Origin: Populus alba
Lineage: Eukaryota; Streptophyta; Magnoliopsida; Malpighiales; Salicaceae
Reading direction: 5' to 3'
Length of the DNA stretch: 64,000 bases
NCBI RefSeq assembly: GCF_005239225.2
Contig: NC_133301.1
Span: 3,063,157 to 3,127,156 of the forward strand
The notes below the pieces were generated by a model. The model was not told where the DNA came from and searched no databases. It saw nothing but the letters and a program-made list of their open reading frames with translations. Made by a program: the position numbers and the translations under genes. Positions 48,236-58,913 of this stretch are shown in pieces; the first letter of the stretch is position 1; each line of letters opens with the position of its first letter.

Positions 48236-49109
48236 TCGAAGGATTTTTTTAGACCAAGGACTGAATCGAAAATTGCTAAAATGAGGGATTTAATTGAAGA
48301 AGGATATTGAAAGCTGGAAAGGGTGCTAGATCATCATAAATGATAGGATTTTTTCCACACCGAAATAAGGAAAATGAGACCTTACAGCTCCACCCTCCAG
48401 CTGATTTTCTTTCCTTTTTTTCGCTGCAAGTTCCTACTGTTTTTCCTTTATCATCATGCATGATTTTAGGAGCTGCAACCATGTTTTTTTCTAGCCTCAT
48501 TTCAAAGAGAGCAGCTGGCCCTATGGAAGGAAAGAAAACAGCCACACCCTCCTCTAAACCTGGAAAGAAATCAGATGTAAAGCACCAGCACAAAATCAGA
48601 ATATTGCAGCTTCTTTTTGCATTTTTTTTACTGCAAATCAATAGGGATTTACGTCCTAGGATTAATGCATTGAATCCTTCCTAAATAGAGACATATTTAG
48701 ACTATATATAAGCTTTTCTAATGACCTAACGGGGGCAAGAAAGAGGGAGTGAAAAATAGCAAAAAGAGAGCAAGAAAAAATAGCAGAAAGAGAGCAGAAA
48801 TTTAAAAGAAAAACGCAAGAGAGTTGTTAAACCATTTTAGCGAGACCTGCAGTTTGTGGCAGTAAACCATTTCGCCAGACCTGCAAGTAAATCCTAATTT
48901 TCTCCTCCTTTTCTGCCTTTAAATCTTTTGTATCGGTTTTGTTCTTTTGTTCGTTTTGCACATTTGTTTTCAATTTTAGAACTGTACAATGCCAGTTGGC
49001 TTTGTGTTTGTTCCTGCCGTGGTTTTGAGCTTTAGATAGGTGACTGTTTAAGCTTTGGGCTAGCCTTTGGTGTTTCTTTTTTATCTCCTTTCTTTCACTG
49101 TATTCAAAG

Positions 49110-49868
49110 TTAAGGAACTGGGGAAGGGGGCTGTTGTTTTCTTCATCAGCAACTCCTTTTTCTATTTGTGTTCCTTCCATTTTTATTGAAATAGCCGGCC
49201 AGGTCTTGCTTTGTTTTCATAGTCTATGTTATATATGTGTTATAAAAGCATGTCGTCCCAAGCCTTTTCTCTCTTTTATGAAAGTAGCATGACAGAATTA
49301 AGGAACCGGGAAAGGGGGCTGTTGTTTTCTTCATCAGCAACTCTTTTTACAGTTTGTGTTCCTTCCATTTTTATTGAAATAGTCGGCCATGTCTTGCTTT
49401 GTTTTCATAGTCTATGTTATATATGTGTTATAAAAGCATGCCATCCCAAGCCTTTTCTTTTTTTTTTTTGTATGAGACTAGCATGACAGAATTAAGGAAC
49501 CGGGGAAGGGGGTTGTTGTTTTCTTCATCAGCAGCTCCTTTTTCTGTTTGTGTTCCTTCCATTTTTATTGAAATAGCCGGCCAGGTCTTGCTTTGTTTTC
49601 ATAGTCTATGATATATATGTGTTATAAAAGCATGTCGTCCCAAGCCTTTTCTTTTTTTTTTTTGTATGAAACTAGCATGACAGAATTAAGGAACCGAGGA
49701 AGGGGGCTGTTTGTTTTCTTCATCAGCAGCTCCCTTTTCTATTCGTGTCCTTCCATTTTATTGAAATAGCCAGCCAGGTTTTGCTTTGGTTTCTAGTCTA
49801 TGATATATATGTGTTATAAAAGCATGTCGTCCCAAGCTTTTTTTTTGTTGTATGAAACTAGCATAGCA
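49110..49868 (+). repeat. Tandem repeat inside the solo LTR, 4 units of about 190 bp
   Basis: Units begin TTAAGGAAC at about 49110, 49298, 49492 and 49685. Each contains TTTTCTTCATCAGCA, CATTTTTATTGAAATAG, CTTGCTTTGTTTTCATAGTC and GTGTTATAAAAGCATG. Units are very similar, so the expansion is recent or kept uniform. Open frames here (MLYMCYKSM..) arise only from the repeat. Confidence 0.93.
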
Positions 49869-51336
49869 GTTTACTTTTTTTTCTTATATTGTTAAAAAGA
49901 AATAGGTCATTAAGTCATGGTTATATGCAATAGGAGTTCGATTTAAAATTTCAGTTTCAAAACTTTGGCTCCCTCATCCATACGTGCTTAGTCCTTTCCA
50001 ATGTACAAAATTTTAAGTTGATTTGGCTTTGAATGATTTTTGTTATGAATTATTTCAAGTTTCTTGTCGTTCTTGTAATATGAATGATGGTTTGCTACTT
50101 CCCATTTTGGTGTTTACATTTAATTGTGATGCTATGTGTTTCGATGAAAAAAATTTAAAAAGTTTTCTTGTATGTTGCATACAGCCAATACCCTAACATG
50201 TTTTGAATTCCTTTTTATATATATAAAAAAATATTTGAAGTTTCGACAAAGGTGTTTTCGCATGGATTTCGTAAACACAACAAAAAAAAAATTATTTTCT
50301 TGCATTTTTGGATTTTACAACATGTTTGTAAAACTCCAAAGGGTATTGGTCAATATTCCAAAAAAAATATAAAAATCCTATTTTGGGGGGAATTCATCTA
50401 TTATTCACCGCTAATGTTTGGATAAAGAAATCCTTAAAAGATGAATATCCAAAATATTATTGGGAGTAATAAATCCGCACACATCCTTGAAAAAAAAAAG
50501 CCTTGATTATAATCGAGGACATTTCAATTTATTTGTTTTTTCCTCCACGGTTTACGAGCCATGAGAGTATAAAATACTAAAAAAATATAGGTTTTTTTAG
50601 CGCCCTAGATTTCTAAATTTTTTGTCCCTCCTCCTTGCGATTTACGAGTCGCAAACTCTTGAAATACTAAGGAAAAAATGAGTTTTCGAAGCACATGGAA
50701 TCTCCTTGGATTTCTATCCTATTAAATTTTATTTGAATCAAACCTAGAAAAACTGATGGGATTAGAAAACACTAACACCATAGCAATTATAAAGCAAACC
50801 AAACACCAAGCAGCTTACCTTAGGTAAGGCGTACTAGGGGTGCTAGTACCTTCCCTTTACGCAACCAGTCCCTTGCCTTAGAATCTCTGAAAGACCAGTT
50901 AGGGTTCCTAGTAACCAAAATACTAGGTGGCGACTCCCTTATTAAAACAAAAGACCCCAAAATTCAATTGAAAGTCGTCGCTCCGCCGCGCTCCGCCGCA
51001 AGGGTGCGACACTTGAATTTGATGAATTTATTTTTTCTTTCGATGATACATATAACAGCCAGTGGAAGGTGAGATACAGGGATGATCCTTTGACCCATCC
51101 GGATCTTGATCCAGATTTGCGGTTAGAGGTAGGATCATCTAGTGGACGCGATAAAAATCGAGTGTATGAACTTCCTAACACTACAGCCAAGAACTTCTGA
51201 ATGGCCTGAAGTGTTTTGACCATTGGATGCTCGCAATCGATTCTAAGAACTCAAACTTTAGAATTCACAATGATGTAAGACCAATGAGTACAGGCTCGGA
51301 CAACCCATCTTAATGAAAAATATAAACGACTCACTG

Positions 51337-52420
51337 CTAAGTATGAAGAGCTTTGTTGATTGGTGATGGAGATAAGATCACAGATGGGTGGTACATGAAC
51401 TTTGACTTCATACACATCCCTAATGGCAAGTTGTAAACTGTGAGTATCACCGGCCAACAAGAATAAGGAGCGGCAAATGACCCGAATGGATTGAATCCAT
51501 CTATACATAACCTAAAATATATGTTCCTTAATTCCATTAAAAATTAATGATTCACTCTATTAAAATGTTTACAAGCTTCGCCATCGGATAAGTGCACTAT
51601 AACTCCATCTACCACATCATGTCATGTGCTCAGCAATCATTGGAGACATTAATAACATTTGCAGTTTATAAGTAATTGAGAAGAATCTAAGTTTTATATG
51701 GAATCAAACCCAATCAACTCTGCATTTTCAAGATAGTACAACATATTTGAACACATGTCAAATTATATTGATTTAACAACATAAAAGATCTCTTTCATCA
51801 TAAGGTAAAATGTTTCTCACTCATTTAACAATTCTATCATAACCGAGCTTACACAATCCGTGATCTAAGTTGATGATAAACACTTATGCAACGATCAATA
51901 ATTTATTGTGATTTATGCATCCATTTAATAATGGTTCATCAGAATCTTTCAAAAGATTAAAAAAACTGGTCACGTCTGCATTTGGTTCTTCGTCTATAAT
52001 TGAGCATTCACATGCATAACCTCAATTCATTCCTATCATATTCATATCCATAACCATATTCATATAAGGATTATTATTGTCATATATAAGTCCATACACA
52101 TTGCTAAAACTAAAAGTTAACCCAGTCATCCTTTCTACCACGGTCTCGTAAGGAACATATAGTCCTCCGTGTGCAAATCAATACAAGTATTTCTCTATGA
52201 ATTCTTTTGTAGAGGATCGTTGCAATGTCTGAATTAAGAAACTTTTTTATTTTTACACCTCTTACATAGATATTTAATATCGTCTCCATTAATATTTCTC
52301 AGATTAGATAGAGCGTAAATAATAAAACTCTCAACATTATTACAATAATTCATCCTACGCAACCTTTTAGGTGAATCTCGATCATCTTTAAAATTCCCAA
52401 TGTGCTACAGTGGATTGTTG
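51337..52420 (-). pseudogene. TNP2-type CACTA transposase pseudogene
   Basis: Minus-strand pieces, from N- to C-terminus: LCKRCKNKKFLNSD (about 52260); YVPYE-type sequence and VVERMTG (about 52150); NNNPYMNMVMDM; IIDEEPNADVTSFFNLLKDS followed by DEPLLNGCINHNKL (about 51990-51890); and LCIDGFNPFGS followed by PYSCWPVILTVYNLPLGMCM (about 51500-51415). These are the N-terminal zinc-binding-like region and the conserved DGFNPFG..WPVILT..YNLP block of TNP2/Transposase_21. Stops and frameshifts are common, a middle part is deleted, and the catalytic C-terminal part is absent. Its 3' end meets the 3' end of the TNPA-like gene, the normal CACTA arrangement. Confidence 0.8.
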
Positions 52421-52450
52421 AACACCTTCTCAGAGTTTTTTTATTCATAT

Positions 52451-55050
52451 AAAACAATATTTTTCATATTCCAGAGATGCTCTCCCTATTTCATTAGAAA
52501 AGGATATTTTATTTTTTGTGTTGAAAAGTATTATTTATTACTATCTTAAATAGATTTTTGTTGATCATTAGTTAATGATGGTTGAGTAACAGTATTACAT
52601 ATGAACATAAAACCAATTTTGATTATTATAACATGGTGATTAATAATAATGTAATATTTGATCAAGATATTATAGATATGTAGCAACTTGAATATCATTT
52701 GTATTTTTTTAATGCAAACATCTTCCTATTAAGTAAGGTAAATTTATTCTAATTAGGTTGGCTTTTTCATTATTTACTGTTATTTAAAAAAAAATATTTA
52801 GTAAAGGGACACATCTTTTAAAGCTCAATTAAATATCAATCTATAAAACTAGTCTTCATGCATGCATGTGTGTATTGCAAGTTCTTAAAAACACTACTAT
52901 TTACATTATTTTTCTTTCATATCTCGATGTTTTGAACAAACATTATGGAAAATCTAAATATTTGAAAAAGATTAAGCTTTTGCATTTAATATGAGAATGA
53001 TGGTGTAAGATTGGAAACTTGCTAAATAAGTCTTATTAAAAGCTTCAAGGAATCCTATAATGTTTAAATCATAATTAGGATGATATTGACAGAGAAAAAA
53101 AAAGTTTTAAAGAACATCATTTTAAAAAAAAAACATCATTTAGAACACAACTCAAAACAACCCCTAGTACGAAGATCCATACACATTATTATTCCCTTTA
53201 ATTATATTATATTCTAAAGCGCGTGGGAGTTTTAATGTGCTTTTGTCACTGTGTAAAAAAAAAAAAAAAATTGATGCTCAAACTTTTTTTGGGTTGATTT
53301 AGTCCTATTTAAGGAGCAATTGATTTCAAATTCTTATGAAATGGTGAAATAGGAAGAGGGGAGACCGAAATGAAAAATGCGGCAAACATGTATGGTGTAC
53401 CATAAGTTTTGAAAAAAATACACTTTGGTCCTCCAACTTAAACAATCACTCAAATTATACAATTTTGGTTCCTCAAAATTGTTCCAATTTTATTTTGGTA
53501 TAGAGATTTATTTTTGTTATTTTATAATCCCTTGTTGAGAGGAGAAAGATAGGGATCGCTAGATTCCAGTGGTAAAAAGAGAAACTTGTCGTTGGCATCG
53601 ATTTAGGCCACTAAAATGCAGGATTTTTGTCAAATTATTTTATTTGATTAGGGGAGTTCATATTAGGTGTTTTTGTACCTTAAAAGTTCATGAAAAAAAA
53701 AAAAGAGATGAGCTCAGGTTGATTTTTGGTTTTAGGTCGAGTTTTGTTTTTTAGGCGGTTTTTGAGTTTTTTTAAGCCATTGATAGATTTGTCGTGATTT
53801 CTAAGATATTTTATAGGTATTTTATGTCAAAAACGGGTTGAAAAACAGGTTTTTAGGTAAAAACAAAACAAAACACATACACCTCTATTTTTCAGCCACC
53901 ATGGTGGCCAGAATTTGGGCCAAACAGGCAACGCGACGCAAATTAAAAAAAAAAAAAAAAAAGGCGAACAACGCGGGCCCACACGTAGGCCCTGGTTAAA
54001 TGGGTTAGGGCTGGCCTAACTTTCTAGGCCTAGCAGCTCCTAAACTTTTTTTTCCCATATTTTTTTATTTCAATTGATGCTTTTTAAAATAAATAAAAAA
54101 ATAATTATATTTACATTTGTACTCCTTTTTTTTTTTTTTTTAGAGAACCTCTTTTAAATAATATTAATTTTTTGGTTATGCGTTTAATTTTTAGAGAGGT
54201 TTTTCTGATTCATCTATAATTTTGTTTTTATCTTTTGTATAGATAAACTATCTTTTGAAAAAATAACAAATTTTTATTTTCAGATGATTTTTTCAATATG
54301 TGTAGCCTTACATGTTATTCATTTTTTCTTTTTATTTTATTCAATCAATTTAATATATTTGTCTATTTTTATTATTGTTTGATTAATTAGCAAACATGAT
54401 CAGGTAAATGTTCTATGTTTCAAAATTAAATATATTGATTTATATTTGTCACTCAGTTTTTCAAATTTTATTTTTAAGTGTTATTAATAATTTTTTATTT
54501 ATTTATTAGCACATTCAATTCTTAGTTTATTTGATTACATGTGTGTATAAACTTTTTCATTTGTTAATTTTTTTGAACTACAAAAATACATTAAAAAAAT
54601 TTATGTAAAAAAAAATATTTTATAAAAAATAAAAATATATGACTTGCAATGGTTGTGGGTCACATAGCTAGTATTAAACTAGCAAGGGTGAGATTTTGTG
54701 TTCCATTTCGTGGCAAAATTCCAACTTCTTTCCGGGGAAAGATTGAAAACGATATGGCCATTTGATAGAAACTATCAAATCGGTTGTCAATGTATTTTTT
54801 TTTTTAAAAAAAAAAAAAGATGTATAGATCTCAATTCGAATATCTAGAAAGAAATATTTTCTTGAGTTCTTGTGCTTGAAGTTTAATGCAATGCAAAAAA
54901 TGGAAGGCTGCTTCATGCCTATCAAGGCTATGTTGGGTAGGTTAATAGTGAGGGCTTTGGGCTTAATAAGTTGTAAGGAAAGATCCGAATAAGTAAAATC
55001 AGGAAAGGGCCCAAAATTACTTTGTTTCGAATGGGAAAAAAAAACATTCA
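52451..55050. other. Intergenic DNA with possible LTR-like segment, no gene seen
   Basis: The stretch at about 53240-54080 has phrases such as TTTGGTCCTCCAACTTAAAC and a GC-richer block GCCCACACGTAGGCCCTGG, similar in style to plant LTRs, but its ends were not found. The remainder is A/T-rich without recognisable genes. Confidence 0.4.
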
Positions 55051-55052
55051 AA

Positions 55053-55077
55053 TGCGGTGAGCGTGGATCGAACACGC

Positions 55078-55120
<43 letters not shown>

Positions 55121-55125
55121 CCCGC
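55053..55125 (-). tRNA. tRNA-Phe (GAA)
   Basis: The minus strand, 73 nt with discriminator A, folds as a standard tRNA. The acceptor arms are GCGGGGA and the 3' partner TCACCGC. The D arm has AGCTCAGTTGGGAGAGC, the anticodon loop is ACTGAAGAT with anticodon GAA, and the T arm has TTCGATC. No intron. A run of nine T follows the 3' end on the minus strand (55044-55036), a pol III terminator. It looks functional. Confidence 0.97.
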
Positions 55126-55676
55126 TTTTGCTTCCTTATTCTCTTACTGTTATATATATTATATTTACTAGATTCTTAATTTGAAATTTTTCTTATGTGG
55201 TCCGTACGATCATAAATTATTTTGTTGTCAGTTTTCATGTTGATTTAAATTATATTATTTAGGTAAAAAAAGATAGGGGGGGTAAAACTAATACAACCCA
55301 AGTATAGATTTCTGTTCATCTTTTTCTTCTTCTTTTTTCTGAAAAGATTATGAGCTTGAATCTTAAATATTAATAATATGGAGATCTCTCAGATAATATA
55401 TAAGCTTCAGAAAAAAGGAAAATTGATGAAAAAATATCATGGGCCAATGAGGTATCGATAATTTGATGTTGTGGCTGAGAAGGACTCCAGTTGATGCGAA
55501 AGTTCTCTTTGAAATTAAATTGCTGAGAAAAGCACGACAAATCACCAAGTCACCATGATGCATACATGAGCGAAGCAAAGGTAGGGATTTACTTTAAAGA
55601 GTTGAGACATTCTAAATTTATAATGGGATATTTCAAATTATAATTGCTTTCCATGGGACTATCGCATGGAGATCTA

Positions 55677-56531
55677 GAGTGTATTTGGTATTATGATAAT
55701 TATTATGATTATGATTTGAAAAAAATTATTTTATAAAAAATATTTTTAATTAAGGTTGATTTGAAAAAATATATATTTGATTAAAACTGTTGTTAAAATT
55801 GAAGCTGAACAAAAAGTGATTTAATGTATTTAATTAAGATGCCGTTTATTTGCGTGGTTGCTTTTACGTTTGAAGCAACCACAGCTAACATTATGTTTGG
55901 TTATGTCTAAAAACGCAATTTAATTTCGGTGGAGACCCATGCAAATTCACGTTATGCACGCTAATTTCACGAAGCAGCTCCTGGTTGCTTTTTGAAATTC
56001 AGCATTTATGTGCACAGTGCAATTCACTTGCACTATTCGCGTGAATAGTTTTTTTTTTTTTTAGTGTGTTTATTTTTGTATATTTAAAAAAAAAACTAGT
56101 TTAAAGTGAATTAAATTTACTCATATTGTCATGTAAACAATATTTTTTTTTTCTGAAAAACTAGTGTAGAGTGAATTAAATTCACTTGCACTGTAATATC
56201 AACTTAATTTTATTCCTGATAATATTTTATCTAATTTTATATAAAGTCTTATTTATATTATGAAGTAATAGCAGTAGTTAAATCTACAACATTTAAATTA
56301 AAAACCATCAATATTAATATATATATATATATATTAAAATTATTTTATAACTTTAATTTCAAAAGCATTCTTAACCAAACACATTAAACTATTTTTTGTT
56401 CAATCTCAATTTTAACCACAGTTTTAACCAAACACCTATTTTTTCAAACCAACCTCAATTAAAAGTATTTTTTATAAAATAACTTTTTTCAAACCACAAC
56501 CACAACAGCTACCGCAATACCAAACACACTC
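55677..56531. mobile_element. MITE with long terminal inverted repeats, interrupted by another repeat
   Basis: The left arm starts GAGTGTATTTGGTATTATG and the right arm (reverse complement) starts GAGTGTGTTTGGTATTGCGG. The arms match for about 150 bases (shared AATTATTTTATAAAAAATA type blocks). A TA dinucleotide flanks both ends. The centre (from about 55843) holds a different repeat starting ATGCCGTTTATTTGCGTGG. Confidence 0.7.
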
Positions 56532-56615
56532 TAAAAAAATACTTTTTAAATTGAGGTTATATATATATTGATGGTTTTTAATTTAAATATTGTAGATTTA
56601 ACCACTGCTATTATA
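56265..56615. repeat. Inverted repeat spanning the right MITE end
   Basis: The left arm at 56265-56320 (AGTAGTTAAATCTACAACAT, then AAATTAAAAACCATCAATAT) is the reverse complement, with few changes, of the right arm at 56566-56615 (ATTGATGGTTTTTAATTTAA, then GTAGATTTAACCACTGCTAT). The right arm lies outside the MITE terminus, so two related element pieces sit in opposite orientation. Confidence 0.8.
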
Positions 56616-57059
56616 TCATGAAATAAATAATATTAATATCAAATATTTTTTATTGTTCCATCAAACTATGTGCAATTTCCTAACATACGAAATTTATCCA
56701 ACAAGAACTACATTTTTCATGGTTTCTTAAGCGCGCAGCAACATCAAGTAAAATATCATTAAGAACAAAATTGAGGTTGCGATCAAATTCTGGAAATGCT
56801 ACGTTATCAAGTGATCTCTTTCTAATTTTATTTTTTTAATAAAACACAATTAAAAAAATTGAATTTTTTTAACTGGATCAGACCCAGCAAGAACACAATT
56901 GGAATTGTGATCAAATTCTGCAAATGCTACGTCAACAAACGATCTCTTTCTAATTTTTCAAATAAAACACAATTAAAAAAATAAAAATTATTTTTTTTTA
57001 CTAGGTTGGACCCGATTCAATGCATTTAGTTTCGAATCGGACTCGGACCGATCGGAATA

Positions 57060-57290
57060 ATGGAGAGTGACTCCACTGTTCACTTAATTAAGTGAACAGT
57101 TGAGTTTTGATCTCCACTGGTCACTTAATTAAGTGAACATTGGACCATTGGAGAGTCTCCCCTGTACAAAAACACAGTAGGAAGAAGCATGAAAAAATTG
57201 CTTCAACTAAACCTACATTTAAACCTTATTTTTTATGGGTCCCCTTAGCCAAACCACAACCACTACTTATAACCAAATAATGAATTATTG
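57060..57290. mobile_element. MITE fragment with perfect palindromes
   Basis: Holds a perfect 26-bp palindrome at 57075-57100 centred on TTAATTAA, and a 16-bp one at 57121-57136 with the same core. It ends CCAAACCACAACCACTACTT, a MITE-type edge resembling the right arm of the element at 55677-56531. It may belong to the element whose left part starts near 55843. Confidence 0.5.
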
Positions 57291-57823
57291 AGCTTGAAAA
57301 AAATAAATAGCAGCTGTCGCATAGCCACACACCATTTTATTAGGAGTGTTAAGATGCATTGTTTTGCGATGTAGAGTGAGCTCTCCTTATTTATAGTGTG
57401 TTTCAAAAAATATTTTATAAAAATTTTAATTTTTTTTATATTTTTGAATCATTTTAATTTATTGATATCAAAAATAATTTTTTTACAAATAAAAAAATAT
57501 ATATTATTTTTTATCTTAGAGATTTTTTTTTTCCAAGAACAAATAGTTTTATTTTTAGAAATGCATCATTCAAATATATTTTATTTATATTAAATATAAA
57601 GAAAACAAAAAATTATAAATAAATTATAATAATCTCTTTGAATCACTATAAAACTACAATATAATTATAAAACAATGACTAGTGTTCGAAACAAGTGAAC
57701 TAAACATTTTTTATATATAAAAACAATAGAGAGAGAGGGTAATAATTTAAATTTAAATAAAGAATTAATAAAACAAAAGATGTCATGCATTGCCGCTCAC
57801 CTGGCCAACTAGCCATGAGCTTA

Positions 57824-58673
57824 GGGCTCCGTTTGTTTGCTGGAAAGTAGTTTTCTTTTGGAAAGTGAATTCCGAGAAAAGTAAATTCTGAAAAAGTATT
57901 TTTTGATATTTGGTAGTGTAATGGAAAATGAGTTGGAAAACACTTTCCAGTATTTGGTTATGTCATGGAAAATGAGCTGGAAAATAACTTATTAATATTT
58001 TATTTTTCTCAAGTTTATTAAAAATAATGAGGAATAAATCTTACAAATTAAAAAGTTGAATAAGAATGAAATTGAAAAAAAAATATAATTTCATAAATTA
58101 TCTCAAATAAAATAAATAATAATCAAAATAATAGAGATCAAATCTAAAAAATTAAAAATAAAATGAAAGATGAAGAAATTAAAATAATAATAATCAACAT
58201 TTCATAAATTATTTCAAATAAAATAAGTAACAATTAAATTTGATATAATCAGCAAATAATGACATTTCTAAATTTTTCATAACTTTCAGAAAGTGTTTCC
58301 CCCCCAAATTTTTCAGGAAAGCACTTTCCTAAAAACCAAGCCAAATTTTCCTTTTACTGGAAAGTGTTTTCCATTGACCAACTTTTCTATTGGCAAACAA
58401 ACACAAGAAAGTTTGGAAAGTGATTTCCTGGAAACCACTTTCCAGAAAACAAACACAGCTAAAGGGAAAACACTTTCTTGAAAACCAAGTTAAATTTTTC
58501 TTTGACTGAAAAGTGTTTTCCGTTGACCGGAAAGTGTTTTCCATTGACTAGAAAGTGTTTTTCGTTGACCGGAAAGTGTTTTCCGTTGACTAACTTTCCT
58601 AATGACAAACAAACACAGGAAAATTTGAAAAATAGTTTCCCGGAAACTACTTTCAAGGAAACAAACATGGCCT
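57824..58673. mobile_element. MITE, GGAAAGT-rich family, copy 1
   Basis: The left terminus GGCTCCGTTTGTTTGCTGGA and the right terminus (reverse complement) GGCCATGTTTGTTTCCTTGA agree in most positions and continue with AAAGTAG. GGAAAGT and ACTTTCC words occur throughout both ends. A second, inner end-like block lies at about 58380-58462, so an end duplication or nested copy is possible. No coding capacity. Confidence 0.7.
58504..58587 (+). repeat. Minisatellite, 4 units of 21 bp
   Basis: The unit GACCGGAAAGTGTTTTCCGT plus one T is repeated four times with a few changes, inside MITE copy 1. Each unit contains the inverted pair GGAAAGTGTTTTCC. Confidence 0.93.
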
Positions 58674-58913
58674 AGGTGAGCTTGGAACAAAAAACCTAGG
58701 CCCACGTGTTCTTGCTGATTTTTCTTAAAGGAAAACTAACACATACACTCCAATATATTCTTTTTCTTTTTCTTTTTTATACTAGATGAAAAGTCATTTT
58801 TTGTTGCAAATTTGTCATCGATATTTTTTTATTAATTAAAAATGTTATTTTCTGTTGCAAATTTGTCATATATCTTGGTTAATAAAAAATTAAGATCCTA
58901 GTTTTGAAACCCT

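Larger units (their letters stand above)
46851..51011 (+). mobile_element. 4.16-kb solo LTR with perfect target duplication
   Basis: Starts TGTTGTTACTC and ends GTGCGACA. The five bases CTTGA occur directly before (46846-46850) and directly after (51012-51016), a perfect 5-bp target duplication. The interior has no gag or pol, no repeated terminus, and two tandem arrays. Near its end is ACTAGGTGGCGACTCCC, also found in the related minus-strand fragment at 29.4 kb. Very long LTRs of this kind are known from Ogre/Tat-type Ty3/gypsy elements; that assignment is inference. Confidence 0.8.
44650..51430 (+). pseudogene. Ptta/TNPA-like transposase pseudogene, split by two LTRs
   Basis: Pieces in order: FTNIDATRTITSTFQSS (about 44822-44872); FEWERADNNVVMRVWENHAA (about 45057-45118); after the first LTR, NTHTDSSIPFISHAKQM (about 46551-46600); then, across an intron, AMVLGREPNPVELFDVTRVW (46681-46740). 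After the second LTR come WKVRYRDDPLTHPDLDPDLR and KNRVYELPNTTAKNF (51013-51200), and finally a coiled-coil-like end HLNEKYKRLTAKYEEL with MEIRSQMGGT (about 51305-51400). The LGREP..ELF and RVY..P blocks identify the plant Ptta/En-Spm family. Stops occur in several pieces. Confidence 0.75.
43697..52450. mobile_element. CACTA (En/Spm) relic 3, near-complete gene set, nested insertions
   Basis: The left end CACTTCTAGAAAATTAGC (43697) resembles the CACTACAAGAAAA-type terminus. From about 43740 to 44640 many diverged subterminal words follow (TTTACCGAT, ATCGGTAAT, TTACCGACAAAA, GTCGGTA). A TNPA/Ptta-like gene on + and a TNP2 gene on - follow in convergent order, as in plant CACTA elements. Two LTR insertions (45155-46271 and 46851-51011) make up more than 5 kb of the span. 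The right terminus was not found. All coding parts carry stops, so the element cannot be autonomous. Confidence 0.75.

Noticed and set aside
48276..48684. ORFs of 121 and 114 codons on opposite strands
   Set aside because: They lie within the solo LTR, fully overlap each other and show no known domain.
49226..49611. Repeated ORFs starting MLYMCYKSM
   Set aside because: They are produced by the 190-bp tandem repeat within the solo LTR. The repeat phase explains the repeated protein.
58293..58705. Repetitive ORFs with KCFPLTGK-type units on both strands
   Set aside because: They arise from the 21-bp minisatellite and GGAAAGT-rich MITE ends, not from a gene.
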